Below are positions 14,420-24,194 of a stretch of 64,000 nucleotides of DNA, one piece after another; position 1 is the first letter of the stretch, and each line of letters starts with the position of its first letter. The notes below the pieces were generated by a model that worked only from the letters and a program-made list of their open reading frames with translations, was not told the DNA's origin and did no database searches. Source of the stretch: Caldilineaceae bacterium (GTDB lineage Bacteria; Chloroflexota; Anaerolineae; Caldilineales; Caldilineaceae); NCBI GenBank assembly GCA_019637685.1, contig JAHBVF010000029.1, positions 1 through 64,000 of the forward strand. Direction: 5' to 3'. The translations under genes and the position numbers were made by a program.

Positions 14420-17350
14420 CTATCCTGTGTAGCCCATGCGCAGGGCCACAAAAATGCGGCGATAGAGCGCGGAGGAGAGCACCGCCAGTTCCAGCACAAC
14501 CATCAGCCCGGCAAAGGCGATGACCATAGGCAGAATCTCTTCCCCGGCGATGATTGGTAGCAGAGGGGGCAGGGGTGCATTGGGGCCAGAGCCGACCCGG
14601 AAGAGGGGGACGAATAGTTCGGCGGCATAGGAGCCGACCAGCACCCCCACCACCGCGCCATACGCGGTCAGAATGGCGTATTCCAGCATCACCTGCGCGG
14701 CCACGGCAGCCCGGCGCATCCCAATGGCGCGCAGCACAGAGAAGTGAAAGAGCCGCTCGTTCAGCGACGCATAGCTGTAGGTGAGCAGGCCCAGCGCAGC
14801 CATCAACGCGGACATGACAAAGCTGACGCTCAGTGTGCCAAAAACCCCCACCCGCTCCATCTGTGCCCGCTGTATGTCCAGCGTGCTGTCGGCGCTGAGC
14901 TTGCGAATGGCGTCCACACCGGTGACGCGGGGAATGGCCGCCAGAACAGCCTCGCTATTGGCGCCCTCGTCCAGACGCAGCCAAATGTTGTGGGGCATTG
15001 TCACGGGATAGAAAGAGAAGAGATAGTCCAGGTTGCCCACAATTGTGGTTTCGTCTTCGTCCACTGTGGGGAAATGTTTATAGACACCGGCCACAATGAA
15101 CTGCTCGGTAATCGACGCGCCCGCATCCGTCAGCACGAGAATGTTCATCCGATCGCCTACCGACAGCAGATTTTCGGTGTAAAACTTCTCCGAGACCAGC
15201 ACATTCGGCCCGGCCAAAGCCAAACGGTTCATCAGGCTGCCCAAAGATTCGTTTGCCAGGTCCCGGCGGAACCAGGCCACCTGGGCAAAGTCACTGCGGT
15301 CGATGCCCAGAAAGCGCCCCCGGGTGCTGCCCGTGGACAGGCGGATCTCGGCGGTGTAGTCGCCGATGCGGGTGGCCGCGGCCACACCGGGAACCTGGGC
15401 ATATTCATCGGCTGGCGGAATCCAATCCGCGCCCATACTGTTGCGCATGGCTTCCATCTCAGAAAAGGGTTCGAGAGATACATCCGCGCCGATGCTGTAG
15501 AAAATGCGGTCCTGCAGCCACTGGTCCAGGCTGGCAGCCATGGAAAAGGTGTAGACACCCAGCGCCAGGGAGACAATCACCAGCAGCAGCGGATTGATAT
15601 ACGTGTGGCTCTGGCGGCTGAGCTGGCGCAAAGACAGATGGAGGGGCAGCCAGTTTGTCCGCTGGGCCAGCATATCCAGCACCCGCATGAGCAGAGGAAA
15701 GGGGCGCATGGCAAGCAGCCCGATGCTGACAATAAACAGCGCGGGGACCAATACCAGCAGCGGGTCCTGGAAGATGTCTTCGGGCCGCTGTCCCGCCAGA
15801 CTGCCCAGGGAGCCGGTCTTGGACAGCTGGTCATAGGCATAGGCCGTAGGGATAATCAGCAGCAGGTCCAGATAGCTGCGATACCAGAAAGGCCCCCGGC
15901 TGGGGCGCACATTTTCCCGCTCCTGCGAGACGGCACTCTCCCGGCTGGCCACGGCCGCGGACCAGAGACGGGCCAGCAGCACAATGCCCAGTGTCAGCAG
16001 AATCAGCCGCCAGTTGATTCCCAGCCAGGAGACGGGCAGGGGGGGACGATCGTCGAAAACGAGAAAACTGGCCGCGTATCCCATCAGCCGGGCCAGACCG
16101 ATGCCAAAGGCCAAGCCAATGGGCGCGCCGATGAGAAAGAGAATCATCGCCTCGACAAAGGTGAAGTTGAGGACAGTGAGCCGGCCCATCCCCCGGCTGA
16201 CCAGCATCGCCACTTCCCGCCGTTGCCAATAGGCGATGACAGCCGATGTGAGCACCAGGAAATAGAGCAGAAAGCCCAGCCCGGGCACATTAAAGCCAAG
16301 CAGGAGTGTGGTCAGGTTTGTCTGGCGATTGACGAACTTTTCCAGCGGCAAAGACGGCGAGGTCACCCGTGCGCCAGGCAGAAAACGATCGATGATAATC
16401 GGTGCCCGTTCCAGACCAGAGACGTAACGGCGGCCATCCGCGGGATTGGCTTGGCTCTCGTCCAGGGTAATTCGCCAAGTGGCGGCCCGCACTTTGATAG
16501 GCAGAATCGGTTCCACATGGCTGATATAATCGGCCCGGCGCACCACCAGCCCATCCTGAAAAGACTGGTCCGGATCGGCCAGCCAGTAGCCGTCCTTTGG
16601 GTCCGCGGCCTGCCACACGCCCACAACCCGACCAGAGACACTCTGTTCGCTGCTGCTGGGGGAAAGGCTGAGGGTATCCCCCACATCCATACCGATTTTG
16701 GCTGCCAGCCGGGTGTGTATCCAAACATCCAACTCTGCGCCTGAAGCCGCGCTTTCGTCCAGAGGGATGCCCTGGGCGATGGACATGTGGTCGGCAATTC
16801 CGTCCTGGTAAAAAATGTTGACATTGGTTTTGACTGTGCTTCCCGACCGTTCGGTCTGCATGGCCAGAATGCCACTGTTCACCTGGAGCAGCAGATTGCT
16901 CACCGGCAGGCCAAGTTCCTGGGAGAGGGTAGCCCCGATGCCTTTGCCCAATTCGTTGGCCCATTCCAGGGAAAGGGGCACAGCCGGGGTGGAGGAGTTA
17001 AAGACGCGCATGGAAAAAGGCGGACGCCCGGTTATGCGGCTGTATTCAGCCAATTCCTGGCGCATGACGACTGTATCCACGGCCTGGGAGAAAAAGCCAG
17101 CGCTGGTCACCAGACCCACGGCAACCACCACACCGACAAGGGCCAAAACATTCAGCCCCAGGTAGTGGCGCAGGCGGCGCAGGGAGAGAAGAATAAGCCC
17201 GGAAAAGCGATTGAGGCCGCGCCAGAGGCCAAAAACGGGAACATGGAAGGCTGGCAATTGATTGGCTGGCTGGGTGGAATTGCCAGGAACAAGCGGTTTG
17301 TGGGGAGTTGTCATCTGTATATTATCTGGATGCAATTTCGATTCGTTCAT
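14420..17350 (-). CDS. FtsX/MacB-type ABC transporter permease
   Basis: 976 residues with the double-FtsX layout. A first membrane helix (about 65-88, LNVLALVGVVVAVGLV) is followed by a large extracytoplasmic domain with MacB-like character. A central cluster of helices comes next (GLGFLLYFLVLTSAVIAYW, MILFLIGAPIGLAFGIGLA, LLVLVPALFIVSIGLL, YINPLLLVIVSLALGVYTF), then a second extracytoplasmic domain, and finally FVMSALMAALGLLTYSY, AILTAYGAVVGVLVGSYAAE and VIAFAGLMVVLELAVL. Such permeases work with a separate ATPase in lipoprotein release, efflux or antimicrobial-peptide resistance, but no ATPase gene adjoins it here. The Cys-rich peptide gene lies 173 bp downstream on the same strand, which makes peptide export or self-protection a possible role. 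ATG at 17350 is preferred over 17314, which lacks a ribosome site. Confidence 0.85.
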   Translation of the reverse strand: MNESKLHPDNIQMTTPHKPLVPGNSTQPANQLPAFHVPVFGLWRGLNRFSGLILLSLRRLRHYLGLNVLALVGVVVAVGLVTSAGFFSQAVDTVVMRQELAEYSRITGRPPFSMRVFNSSTPAVPLSLEWANELGKGIGATLSQELGLPVSNLLLQVNSGILAMQTERSGSTVKTNVNIFYQDGIADHMSIAQGIPLDESAASGAELDVWIHTRLAAKIGMDVGDTLSLSPSSSEQSVSGRVVGVWQAADPKDGYWLADPDQSFQDGLVVRRADYISHVEPILPIKVRAATWRITLDESQANPADGRRYVSGLERAPIIIDRFLPGARVTSPSLPLEKFVNRQTNLTTLLLGFNVPGLGFLLYFLVLTSAVIAYWQRREVAMLVSRGMGRLTVLNFTFVEAMILFLIGAPIGLAFGIGLARLMGYAASFLVFDDRPPLPVSWLGINWRLILLTLGIVLLARLWSAAVASRESAVSQERENVRPSRGPFWYRSYLDLLLIIPTAYAYDQLSKTGSLGSLAGQRPEDIFQDPLLVLVPALFIVSIGLLAMRPFPLLMRVLDMLAQRTNWLPLHLSLRQLSRQSHTYINPLLLVIVSLALGVYTFSMAASLDQWLQDRIFYSIGADVSLEPFSEMEAMRNSMGADWIPPADEYAQVPGVAAATRIGDYTAEIRLSTGSTRGRFLGIDRSDFAQVAWFRRDLANESLGSLMNRLALAGPNVLVSEKFYTENLLSVGDRMNILVLTDAGASITEQFIVAGVYKHFPTVDEDETTIVGNLDYLFSFYPVTMPHNIWLRLDEGANSEAVLAAIPRVTGVDAIRKLSADSTLDIQRAQMERVGVFGTLSVSFVMSALMAALGLLTYSYASLNERLFHFSVLRAIGMRRAAVAAQVMLEYAILTAYGAVVGVLVGSYAAELFVPLFRVGSGPNAPLPPLLPIIAGEEILPMVIAFAGLMVVLELAVLSSALYRRIFVALRMGYTG

Positions 17351-17382
17351 CTTTTCACACAGTTTGACACTATTTGGGTTCT

Positions 17383-17412
17383 ATCATATACTCAGATCAT
17401 TGAGTTCGACAA
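17383..17412 (-). promoter_or_regulatory. Candidate promoter of the FtsX permease gene
   Basis: The minus strand reads TTGTCG (17407-17412), an 18-nt spacer and TATGAT (17383-17388), about 33 nt before the permease ATG. It matches the sigma-70 pattern moderately well. Confidence 0.4.
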
Positions 17413-17801
17413 GTATCGGCGGCGCGGTCGGAACTCTATTTCACCAAAACCACCGACTTCTTTTCGCCGTCGTCTCCTTCCCCCATCGCACTCATCAACA
17501 GTTTGCCTGAACCCGCCCATTGGGCGTAACTCTCTCTCCGTGCAGCCCGATGCTTGGCACTTCCATAAGGAGGGTGTATAGTCAAATCGTGAAAACGATC
17601 CATTCTGGATCCACTTTCCAGGCACGATACCACTCCCCTCTGGTATGTATGCCTACGCTCTGGCCTGCTTTTCCGCAAAGTAATGGCTTGCCCCATTTCC
17701 TTGCCGGTTGTTGGCTCTGCAAAATTGCACAACTTTTCCAGTAGATGTAGTTCGTTTTGTTCCCACAAATTCCAGTACAACCAGTACAAAGGGGAAACTC
17801 C
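17413..17801 (+). other. Non-coding leader region before the peptide importer
   Basis: No credible gene. Three short stems cluster at 17586-17646: ATCGT-GAAA-ACGAT, the overlapping and mutually exclusive GATCCA-TTC-TGGATC, and ATACCA/TGGTAT. They may form a structured 5' leader for the ABC operon. No known riboswitch was recognised. An AAGGAGG at 17569-17575 is followed too closely by GTG to start a gene. Confidence 0.4.
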
Positions 17802-19649
17802 ATGCAAGAACAGAAAAATCTCAATCGTCGCGACTTTTTGCGCCTGAGCGGTATTGCCTCCGCCGGTGTGTTGGCCGCGGCCTGTGGGGCAGCAACGCCG
17901 GCCGCGGCACCCGCCGCAGGTGGCGCAGCAGCACCGGCTGCAGCACCGGTCTCGGCAGAGCAGGCATCTGCCGCGGCTGCCGGTCTGAAAGATGTGCCCC
18001 GCGAAAAAACCCTCATTCTGATGTGGGCCGGTACCGAAGGACAATACACCGATGTAGGGCTGGCCAATGGCTACGCTACCGGTAGCAAGAATGGTCACCG
18101 GGCTGTCGTGGGTTCGTTCGAACCCCTCTTCTATTTCTCGGCCTTTGCCAACGAGATAATTCCGTGGCTGGCCACTGGCGCTGAATACAACGACGATTTC
18201 ACCGAGTTGACCGTATCCATCCGCGAAGGCGTGGAGTGGAGCGACGGTACGCCCTTCACCGCCAACGATGTGGCCTACACATTCCAAATGCTCAAAGACA
18301 ATGCGCCTCTGCTGCGCGACTCCACCATCGTGCGCGACTGGGTGGAATCCTTTGAGGCTGTTGACGATCAAACGGTCGTTCTCAAGTTCTTTGAACCTCG
18401 CCCCCGCTTCCTCTTCGACAAACTGTATGGCAAGTTCGATACCGGTATCTGGTGGGTCCCCCAGCACATCTTCAAGGATGTGGAAGAAGTACAGGGCTTC
18501 GGCTTCTATGATCCGGCAAAGGGATGGCCCGTTGTTACAGGCCCCTTTACCTGTGTGGCCTGGACACCCCAGCAGCAGGTGATGGATCGCCGGGATGACT
18601 GGTGGGCTTCCAAGATTGGCTTTGCCGAACTGCCCCAGATTGAGCGTGTCATTACGATTCCGGTGGCTGGCGAAGAGCGCATGTCCCAGATGATGATCAA
18701 CAACGAGATCGACTCCAGCCTGGACCTGCGTGCTACCACGATTTCACAGGTGGTCGCCCAGAACCCGGCGGTCATCACCCACACGGGCCGCGAAAAGCCC
18801 TATGGCTACATCGACTGGTGGCCCACCTCCATGTGGTTCAACCACGAAGAAGGTCCGTATTCCGATCCCAATGTGCGTTGGGCCATCAGCTACTCCATCG
18901 ACCGGGAGCAGATGTTGGATATCGCGTTGGAAGGTTCGGGTATTCTGACCCAATTGCCCTTCCCCTACTACGCACCGCTGATGCCTTATATCGAGGCGAC
19001 TGCACCCCTCTTGGAGAAGTACAACACCGGCGAATTTAACCTGGAAAAGGCTGCTGAACGAATGACGGCCTCTGGCTATGAGAAGGACAGCGAAGGCTTC
19101 TGGGTCAAGGATGGCGAACGCGTAGAAGCGGCCATGGTTGGTTGGACGATCTTCAACGATATCGGTCCAGTGATCGCTGAACAGCTACGCCGAGGCGGCT
19201 TTGTGGCCGACTACTCTACACCGGCCGATACGGGTACACGGGAATCCGATGGTACCGCCAAAATCTGGCTCAACGGCCATGGCGGCAGTATCAACGATCC
19301 CTTCGATACCCTGCAGATGTACCACAGCCGTTATTGGGCACCCATCGGCGAGCCGACCTCCTACAACTCTCGCTACAAGAATCCTGAATATGATGCGCTG
19401 ATCGACGAGATGGCAAAGTTCCAGCCCTCACCCGACGATCCGGCCTACATGGATCTCTACCTGAAGACTGTGGAAATCTACCTGCGTGACCTCATCGATG
19501 CCCCGATCCAGCAGTGGCTGCATCGCATCCCGATGAACACCACCTATTGGACCGATTGGCCCACCGAGGACAATAATTACGTCAACGGTGCCTTCTGGCA
19601 TGAAACTGTTGGCCTGATCTTCAATCGCCTCAAGCCAACCCAGGCATAG
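17802..19649 (+). CDS. ABC transporter peptide-binding lipoprotein (SBP_bac_5)
   Basis: 615 residues. ATG at 17802 is chosen for the AGGGG just upstream and because it places the export signal at the N-terminus. The signal is a twin-arginine type (RRDFLRLSG) that runs into a lipobox LAAAC, so the folded protein is exported by Tat and lipid-anchored. An Ala/Pro linker follows. The body has family-5 features: VEWSDGTPFTANDVAYTFQM and NVRWAISYSIDREQML. The protein captures oligo- or dipeptides, or related solutes such as glycosides, outside the membrane and delivers them to the two permeases encoded next. It is the first gene of a five-gene operon. A weak hairpin in the 159-bp gap after it may set the usual excess of binding protein over membrane subunits. 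Confidence 0.93.
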   Translation: MQEQKNLNRRDFLRLSGIASAGVLAAACGAATPAAAPAAGGAAAPAAAPVSAEQASAAAAGLKDVPREKTLILMWAGTEGQYTDVGLANGYATGSKNGHRAVVGSFEPLFYFSAFANEIIPWLATGAEYNDDFTELTVSIREGVEWSDGTPFTANDVAYTFQMLKDNAPLLRDSTIVRDWVESFEAVDDQTVVLKFFEPRPRFLFDKLYGKFDTGIWWVPQHIFKDVEEVQGFGFYDPAKGWPVVTGPFTCVAWTPQQQVMDRRDDWWASKIGFAELPQIERVITIPVAGEERMSQMMINNEIDSSLDLRATTISQVVAQNPAVITHTGREKPYGYIDWWPTSMWFNHEEGPYSDPNVRWAISYSIDREQMLDIALEGSGILTQLPFPYYAPLMPYIEATAPLLEKYNTGEFNLEKAAERMTASGYEKDSEGFWVKDGERVEAAMVGWTIFNDIGPVIAEQLRRGGFVADYSTPADTGTRESDGTAKIWLNGHGGSINDPFDTLQMYHSRYWAPIGEPTSYNSRYKNPEYDALIDEMAKFQPSPDDPAYMDLYLKTVEIYLRDLIDAPIQQWLHRIPMNTTYWTDWPTEDNNYVNGAFWHETVGLIFNRLKPTQA

Positions 19650-19808
19650 ACTCTTGCAGGGGCAGGCGATTGGTTTGCACCGATCGTCTGTCCCTTTGGT
19701 AGCCTGTATTGAATGGTACGCATTAATCCCCAATATTTGGAAATAGTTTTCCGTTCTAATACTCGCGCTCTGCCCCCCCTTTTTGTGCCATAACCAACGA
19801 GGACACAG

Positions 19809-20816
19809 ATGAGATATTCGTGGTCTTTTGTACTCAAGCGCTTTGCGTTGCTGCTGTTGATCATCTGGAGCGGCGCAACCTTGAATTTCTTCATCCCCAA
19901 AATGACGCCCCGCAACCCTCTGCGCGAAAAATTGCTCCAAGAGGCCAGCCGTAGTGGCTATATTCCTCCCGGCTTCGAGGAGATGGTCCAGGCCTACGAA
20001 GCAAAGTTCGGGTTGGACCGTCCCCTGTGGAAGCAATACATCAGTTATATGAATGATATGCTCCACGGCGATCTGGGCTTCTCGATTTCGAACTATCCCA
20101 AAACAGTTTGGGAGCTAATTCTGGAAGGATTGCCCTGGACCATCGGTCTACTATTGACTACCACATTGATCGCCTTCCTGCTCGGATCGCTGCTTGGCGC
20201 GTTGATGGCCTGGCCCAAGGCATCGAATCTGTTTCGGTATGTCTTGCCCTCATTGCTGATTTTTGGTGCGGTTCCAGCCTATGTGATTGCCCTTACACTG
20301 ATCTATTTTGTTGCCTTCCGATGGAAGATTTTGCCCATCGGCGGTGGCTATGGCATTGGCATGTTCCCTGGCATGAATGTTGGTTTTATTTTGGATGTCC
20401 TGAAACATTCATTGTTGCCAGCACTGGCACTGATATTGGCTGGGACAGGCGGCTGGGCGATTGGTATGCGTGGGATGTTGGTGACGATTCAGGGCGAAGA
20501 TTACATGACTTTTGGCGAGGCCAAAGGGCTAAAGGATTGGCGGCTCTTCTATCGCTATGCTGTACGCAACGCACTGTTGCCACAGGTCACCGGTCTGGCC
20601 CTGGCCCTGAGTTTTATCGTCTCCGGTTCGGTGCTGGTGGAATTGGTGATGGGCTATCCGGGCATTGGAACGCTGTTGGCCCGTTCGATCAGCCAACTCG
20701 ACTATTTCATGATCTATGGCATTGTCTTTGTAATTATCACGGGCATCGCCATCACCATGTTCATTATGGATATGGTCTATCCGTTTTTGGATCCCCGAAT
20801 CTCCTACGAGAGCTAA
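19809..20816 (+). CDS. Peptide ABC transporter permease, DppB/OppB type
   Basis: 335 residues with GAGG six nt before ATG. The first membrane helix (FALLLLIIWSGATLNFFIP) is followed by a periplasmic loop with the family's YEAKFGLDRPLWKQYISYMNDML-like segment, then the BPD-transport core. The EAA loop that contacts the ATPases is seen at DYMTFGEAKGL with the following RNALLPQ. The C-terminal helices contain VELVMGYPGIGTLL, typical of DppB. It pairs with the DppC-like subunit encoded 6 bp downstream. It resides in the cytoplasmic membrane. Confidence 0.93.
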   Translation: MRYSWSFVLKRFALLLLIIWSGATLNFFIPKMTPRNPLREKLLQEASRSGYIPPGFEEMVQAYEAKFGLDRPLWKQYISYMNDMLHGDLGFSISNYPKTVWELILEGLPWTIGLLLTTTLIAFLLGSLLGALMAWPKASNLFRYVLPSLLIFGAVPAYVIALTLIYFVAFRWKILPIGGGYGIGMFPGMNVGFILDVLKHSLLPALALILAGTGGWAIGMRGMLVTIQGEDYMTFGEAKGLKDWRLFYRYAVRNALLPQVTGLALALSFIVSGSVLVELVMGYPGIGTLLARSISQLDYFMIYGIVFVIITGIAITMFIMDMVYPFLDPRISYES

Positions 20817-20822
20817 TCCCAC

Positions 20823-21734
20823 ATGGAACGTTTAAAATCAAACCTGCGCTATCTACGCCGCAATACAAGTCTGGCCATCGGATTGGGCATCCTGGTTTTT
20901 CTGGTCCTGTTTACGATCATCGGCTATATGGTGATCGATCCCAAAATCGATCCCTATCCCCTGGCTGGCCCGGCCAGTTCCCCCCCCACACTAAACTATT
21001 GTCCACGCAGCGATCCTGAATGTGAGAACACCGAACCCAAAGCCTATATCTTTGGCACAGATGCTCAGGGCCGGGACCTCTACGGTGTGGCCGTGGCCGG
21101 CACATGGATGACAATCCAGATCGGGCTGATGGCTGGTCTGATTGGCCTGGGTGTGGGCATCTTTCTGGGCTTCACATCGGCCTTCTACGGTGGGTGGTAT
21201 GATCTCATCGTGCGCTGGGCCGTGGATGTGATGCTAACCGTGCCCGGCCTGCTGCTGCTCGTCGTTATTGCCTCGTCTCTGGGTGAACAGAAAATTACTG
21301 TCACTGGGATGGGTCTCATCATCGCCTCCATCTCTTGGCGCGGCCCGGCCCGGGTGATCCGCTCCCAGGTTTTGAGCATGCGTGAACAGTCCTATGTGAT
21401 GATGGCCCGGCTCAATGGGATGAGCGGTATGGGCATTATCTTCCGGGAAATGATGCCCAATCTGCTGCCCTATTTGGGCGCCAGCCTGGTGGGCGCGGTC
21501 ACGGCCGCCATCTTTGCGTCCATGGGTCTGGCCGCGCTGGGGCTTGGCCCCCTGCGTGAACCGACCCTGGGCGTGACTATCTACTGGGTGATCAACCAGA
21601 GTGCATTTTTGCGTGGCCTCTGGTGGTGGGGCGCTGTACCGATTGGCATTGTAGCCCTCATTTTTGTGATGTTGTTCCTGATCTCGATTGGCCTGGACGA
21701 AGTAGCCAATCCCCGTGTGCGGAGGGCCGAGTGA
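20823..21734 (+). CDS. Peptide ABC transporter permease, DppC/OppC type
   Basis: 303 residues. N-terminal RRNTSLAIGLGILVFLVL is the usual OppC-N helix. It is followed by a loop with HFGTD-like FGTDAQGRDLY and the BPD core with MLTVPGLLLLVVIASSLG. The EAA motif region is seen as YVMMARLNGMSGMGIIFREMMPN. A Cys pair in the loop (CPRSDPEC) is less common in this family and could form a disulfide outside the membrane. Its stop overlaps the start of the next gene (GTGA), so translation is coupled. Confidence 0.92.
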   Translation: MERLKSNLRYLRRNTSLAIGLGILVFLVLFTIIGYMVIDPKIDPYPLAGPASSPPTLNYCPRSDPECENTEPKAYIFGTDAQGRDLYGVAVAGTWMTIQIGLMAGLIGLGVGIFLGFTSAFYGGWYDLIVRWAVDVMLTVPGLLLLVVIASSLGEQKITVTGMGLIIASISWRGPARVIRSQVLSMREQSYVMMARLNGMSGMGIIFREMMPNLLPYLGASLVGAVTAAIFASMGLAALGLGPLREPTLGVTIYWVINQSAFLRGLWWWGAVPIGIVALIFVMLFLISIGLDEVANPRVRRAE

Positions 21735-22717
21735 GTAACGATTTGGTGCTGGATATCAACGATCTGGACGTCCAATATTATACGGACGCAGGCATTGTTT
21801 ATGCCAACAATAAAGTTAATCTGGAATTGAAGGCCGGCGAACGCCTGGGACTGGTGGGTGAATCCGGTTCGGGTAAGTCCACCCTGGCTCTGGCGATTCT
21901 GGGAATGATCAAACCCCCAGGCGGCATTGCCGGGGGTGAGATTCTGTTGAACGGTCGGGATGTCACCAAACTGAGCGAGGAAGAGACCCGCCAGGTGCGG
22001 GGGCGGGAGATCAGTATGATTCCCCAGGGCGCGATGAACTCGCTCAACCCGGTCATGCGCGTCAAGGATCAGATTATCGATTCGATGATCGATCACGAAT
22101 TGGGTCTGAGCAAGGCCCAGATGGAAGAGATGGCTGGGGATGCCCTGGAAGCCGTGGAATTGAACCGCAACGTGGGGGATATGTATCCCCACGAACTCAG
22201 CGGCGGCATGAAACAGCGCGCCTGTATTGCCATTGCTATCGCCATGAAACCAAAGGTGATTATCGCGGACGAACCGACCAGCGCGCTGGATGTGGTGACC
22301 CAACGCCAGGTGATGCAGACTATCCGTCACATTCAATCCGAAATGGGGGCCGCGGTTATTCTCATCGGCCACGATATGGGGCTGATGGCCCAGTTTGTGG
22401 ATCGCCTGGCCGTAATGTATGCCGGGCAAATGTCAGAGGTTGCGCCCAAGCAAGAGGCATTTCGGTCGCCTATGCATCCCTATACGCAGATGCTCATCGA
22501 GAGCCTGCCCAAGCTTGCCACCAAAGGCGAGTTCCACGGCATACCGGGCATCACACCGCTGCTGCGGGACCTGCCACCTGGCTGCGTATTCAACCCCCGC
22601 TGCCCCCAGGCTTTTGGGCCTTGCACGAAGATCACGCCAAAATTCCTGGAACATCGACCCAACCAATGGGTGGCCTGCCATCTGTATGAAAATGAAAGCG
22701 AAAAGGCCCGCGCATGA
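21731..22717 (+). CDS. Peptide ABC transporter ATPase, DppD/OppD type
   Basis: 328 residues from GTG at 21731, which overlaps the previous stop by 4 nt. Walker A is GESGSGKST, the Q-loop MIPQGAMNSLNP, the signature LSGGMKQR, Walker B VIIADEPTSALD and the H-loop LIGHDMG. The C-terminal oligopeptide-family extension has the expected Cys residues (GCVFNPRCPQAFGPC), which in relatives bind a [4Fe-4S] cluster. It hydrolyses ATP on the cytoplasmic face to drive uptake. It overlaps the next gene by 4 nt. Confidence 0.94.
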   Translation: MSNDLVLDINDLDVQYYTDAGIVYANNKVNLELKAGERLGLVGESGSGKSTLALAILGMIKPPGGIAGGEILLNGRDVTKLSEEETRQVRGREISMIPQGAMNSLNPVMRVKDQIIDSMIDHELGLSKAQMEEMAGDALEAVELNRNVGDMYPHELSGGMKQRACIAIAIAMKPKVIIADEPTSALDVVTQRQVMQTIRHIQSEMGAAVILIGHDMGLMAQFVDRLAVMYAGQMSEVAPKQEAFRSPMHPYTQMLIESLPKLATKGEFHGIPGITPLLRDLPPGCVFNPRCPQAFGPCTKITPKFLEHRPNQWVACHLYENESEKARA

Positions 22718-23742
22718 GTGAGCTACTGCTGGACCTCAAAAATGTGACCAAACAGTTCAAAGGCGGCACAGTTGCCCTTGACAACATTTCCTTCTCCATC
22801 GACGCCGACAACCCCAGCATCATTGCTGTGGCTGGCGAGAGCGGCAGCGGCAAGACAACGCTGGGGCTGATGGCGCTGGGTTTCCTGACCGCTTCCTCGG
22901 GAACCGTTCTGTATCGGGGCAAAGACATTGCCAAGATGAATGGACGGGAGCGCACGGAATTCCGCAAAGAAGTGCAGGCTGTCTTTCAGGACCCCTTTGC
23001 GGTCTACAATCCTTTCTACAAAGTAGACCACATTATGGAAGTGCCGATTGCCAACTTCAAAATGGCGAGCAATAAGAAAGAGGCCAGAGAGATGATGGAG
23101 CAGGCCCTGATCAGCGTGGGCCTGCGCCCGGAAGAGACGCTGGGGCGCTTTCCCCACCAGATGAGCGGCGGCCAGCGCCAGCGTATGGCCCTGGCTCGCG
23201 CCCTGCTCCTGCGCCCCAAACTCCTGATTGCAGATGAACCGGTTTCGATGGTGGACGCTTCTTTGCGTGCCACGATTTTGGAAGCCCTGGACAAACTGAA
23301 CAAAGAGTTCAACATCACCGTACTCTATATTACCCACGACTTGACCACAGCCTATCACGTCAGCGACTACATTCTGATCCTGTATAAAGGGTCGATTATG
23401 GAGGCAGGGGATGTGGAGAGCATTATCCGCGATCCCCAGCACCCCTATACTCAGTTGCTCATTGGTTCCATTCCCTGGCCGGATTTGGACAGGGTGTGGG
23501 GCGAAGACATTGCGGTTATCGACATCGAGGAAGACACTTCCATGGAGTCGAAGGTGGGCTGCAAATTTGCCGGGCGCTGTCCCCACGTCATGGACAAATG
23601 CAAAGTCAGTCCGCCGCCTCTTTACTGGCCGGACGACAACAACCGGGTCGCCTCCTGCTATCTGTTTGAGGACAAAGAGGTGTTGCCGGGCAATGATGTG
23701 GGTACACTCTTTCAATCGAAGAAGGTGGCTGTGGCGCGCTAA
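22714..23742 (+). CDS. Peptide ABC transporter ATPase, DppF/OppF type
   Basis: 342 residues. Walker A is GESGSGKTT, the Q-loop VFQDPFAVYNPF, the signature MSGGQRQR, Walker B LLIADEPVSMVD and the H-loop YITHDL. The C-terminal extension has GCKFAGRCPHVMDKC, the Cys-rich segment of this subfamily. In Walker B the usual Thr-Ser-Ala-Leu-Asp is Val-Ser-Met-Val-Asp, a variant common in OppF relatives. It is the last gene of the importer operon and is followed by a terminator. Confidence 0.94.
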   Translation: MSELLLDLKNVTKQFKGGTVALDNISFSIDADNPSIIAVAGESGSGKTTLGLMALGFLTASSGTVLYRGKDIAKMNGRERTEFRKEVQAVFQDPFAVYNPFYKVDHIMEVPIANFKMASNKKEAREMMEQALISVGLRPEETLGRFPHQMSGGQRQRMALARALLLRPKLLIADEPVSMVDASLRATILEALDKLNKEFNITVLYITHDLTTAYHVSDYILILYKGSIMEAGDVESIIRDPQHPYTQLLIGSIPWPDLDRVWGEDIAVIDIEEDTSMESKVGCKFAGRCPHVMDKCKVSPPPLYWPDDNNRVASCYLFEDKEVLPGNDVGTLFQSKKVAVAR

Positions 23743-23803
23743 TCTCCATGGGACACAGAAGTCAACCCCAACGGGGCTGTCCCCAAAGGTTGCATCGGAA
23801 AGG

Positions 23804-23831
23804 ATCGGCGCATCATTGCGTCGGTCTTTTT
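23804..23831 (+). terminator. Probable terminator of the peptide importer operon
   Basis: A 9-bp stem with two wobble pairs (23804-23812 with 23817-23825) and a TCAT loop is followed by CTTTTT, 60 nt after the stop of the last ATPase gene. Confidence 0.6.
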
Positions 23832-24050
23832 CTTGTCTGACAACAGAACTTTGTGACAGACGAAAACATTTATCCTTCACGTTTTGTCCACGTGGAGGCG
23901 GCTGTCTATGTCTACCAAAACTAAAAAACATCGGTGACTGTTCAGGTAGAAAACCAAAGTTCCCGACACTTCACGCACAGCAACGGCCTAATCGCGACGT
24001 ACCAACTCGCTCCAAAGGAAAGTGCCGGGGACTTTTGGACAGAGGCTGAA

Positions 24051-24183
24051 TACACTGTAAATAAAGTGATTATCTTACCGTAGGCGCTGCTTGTAGCTGC
24101 GCAAGGGACGAATACCCCTTCGGCTGCCTGTGCAGTTCAAAACTGCACCTACAGAAACGTCAAATCACTTAATTTACAGTGTA
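24051..24183. repeat. Nested inverted-repeat element, copy 1 (complete)
   Basis: The outer ends TACACTGTAAATAAAGTGAT (24051) and ATCACTTAATTTACAGTGTA (to 24183) are inverted repeats of about 20 bp with one mismatch. Inside lies a 73-bp core (24080-24152) with its own inverted ends GTAGGCGC / GCACCTAC and a GTGCAGTT-AACTGCAC hairpin. It contains no reading frame. The element looks like a non-autonomous mobile repeat. Bases 23832-24050 hold nothing recognisable. Confidence 0.85.
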
Positions 24184-24194
24184 CTAAATGCAGC

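Noticed and set aside
17520..17744. Possible small gene behind AAGGAGG at 17569
   Set aside because: The GTG is directly adjacent to the purine run, leaving no spacing, and the peptide shows no pattern. Treated as leader RNA.
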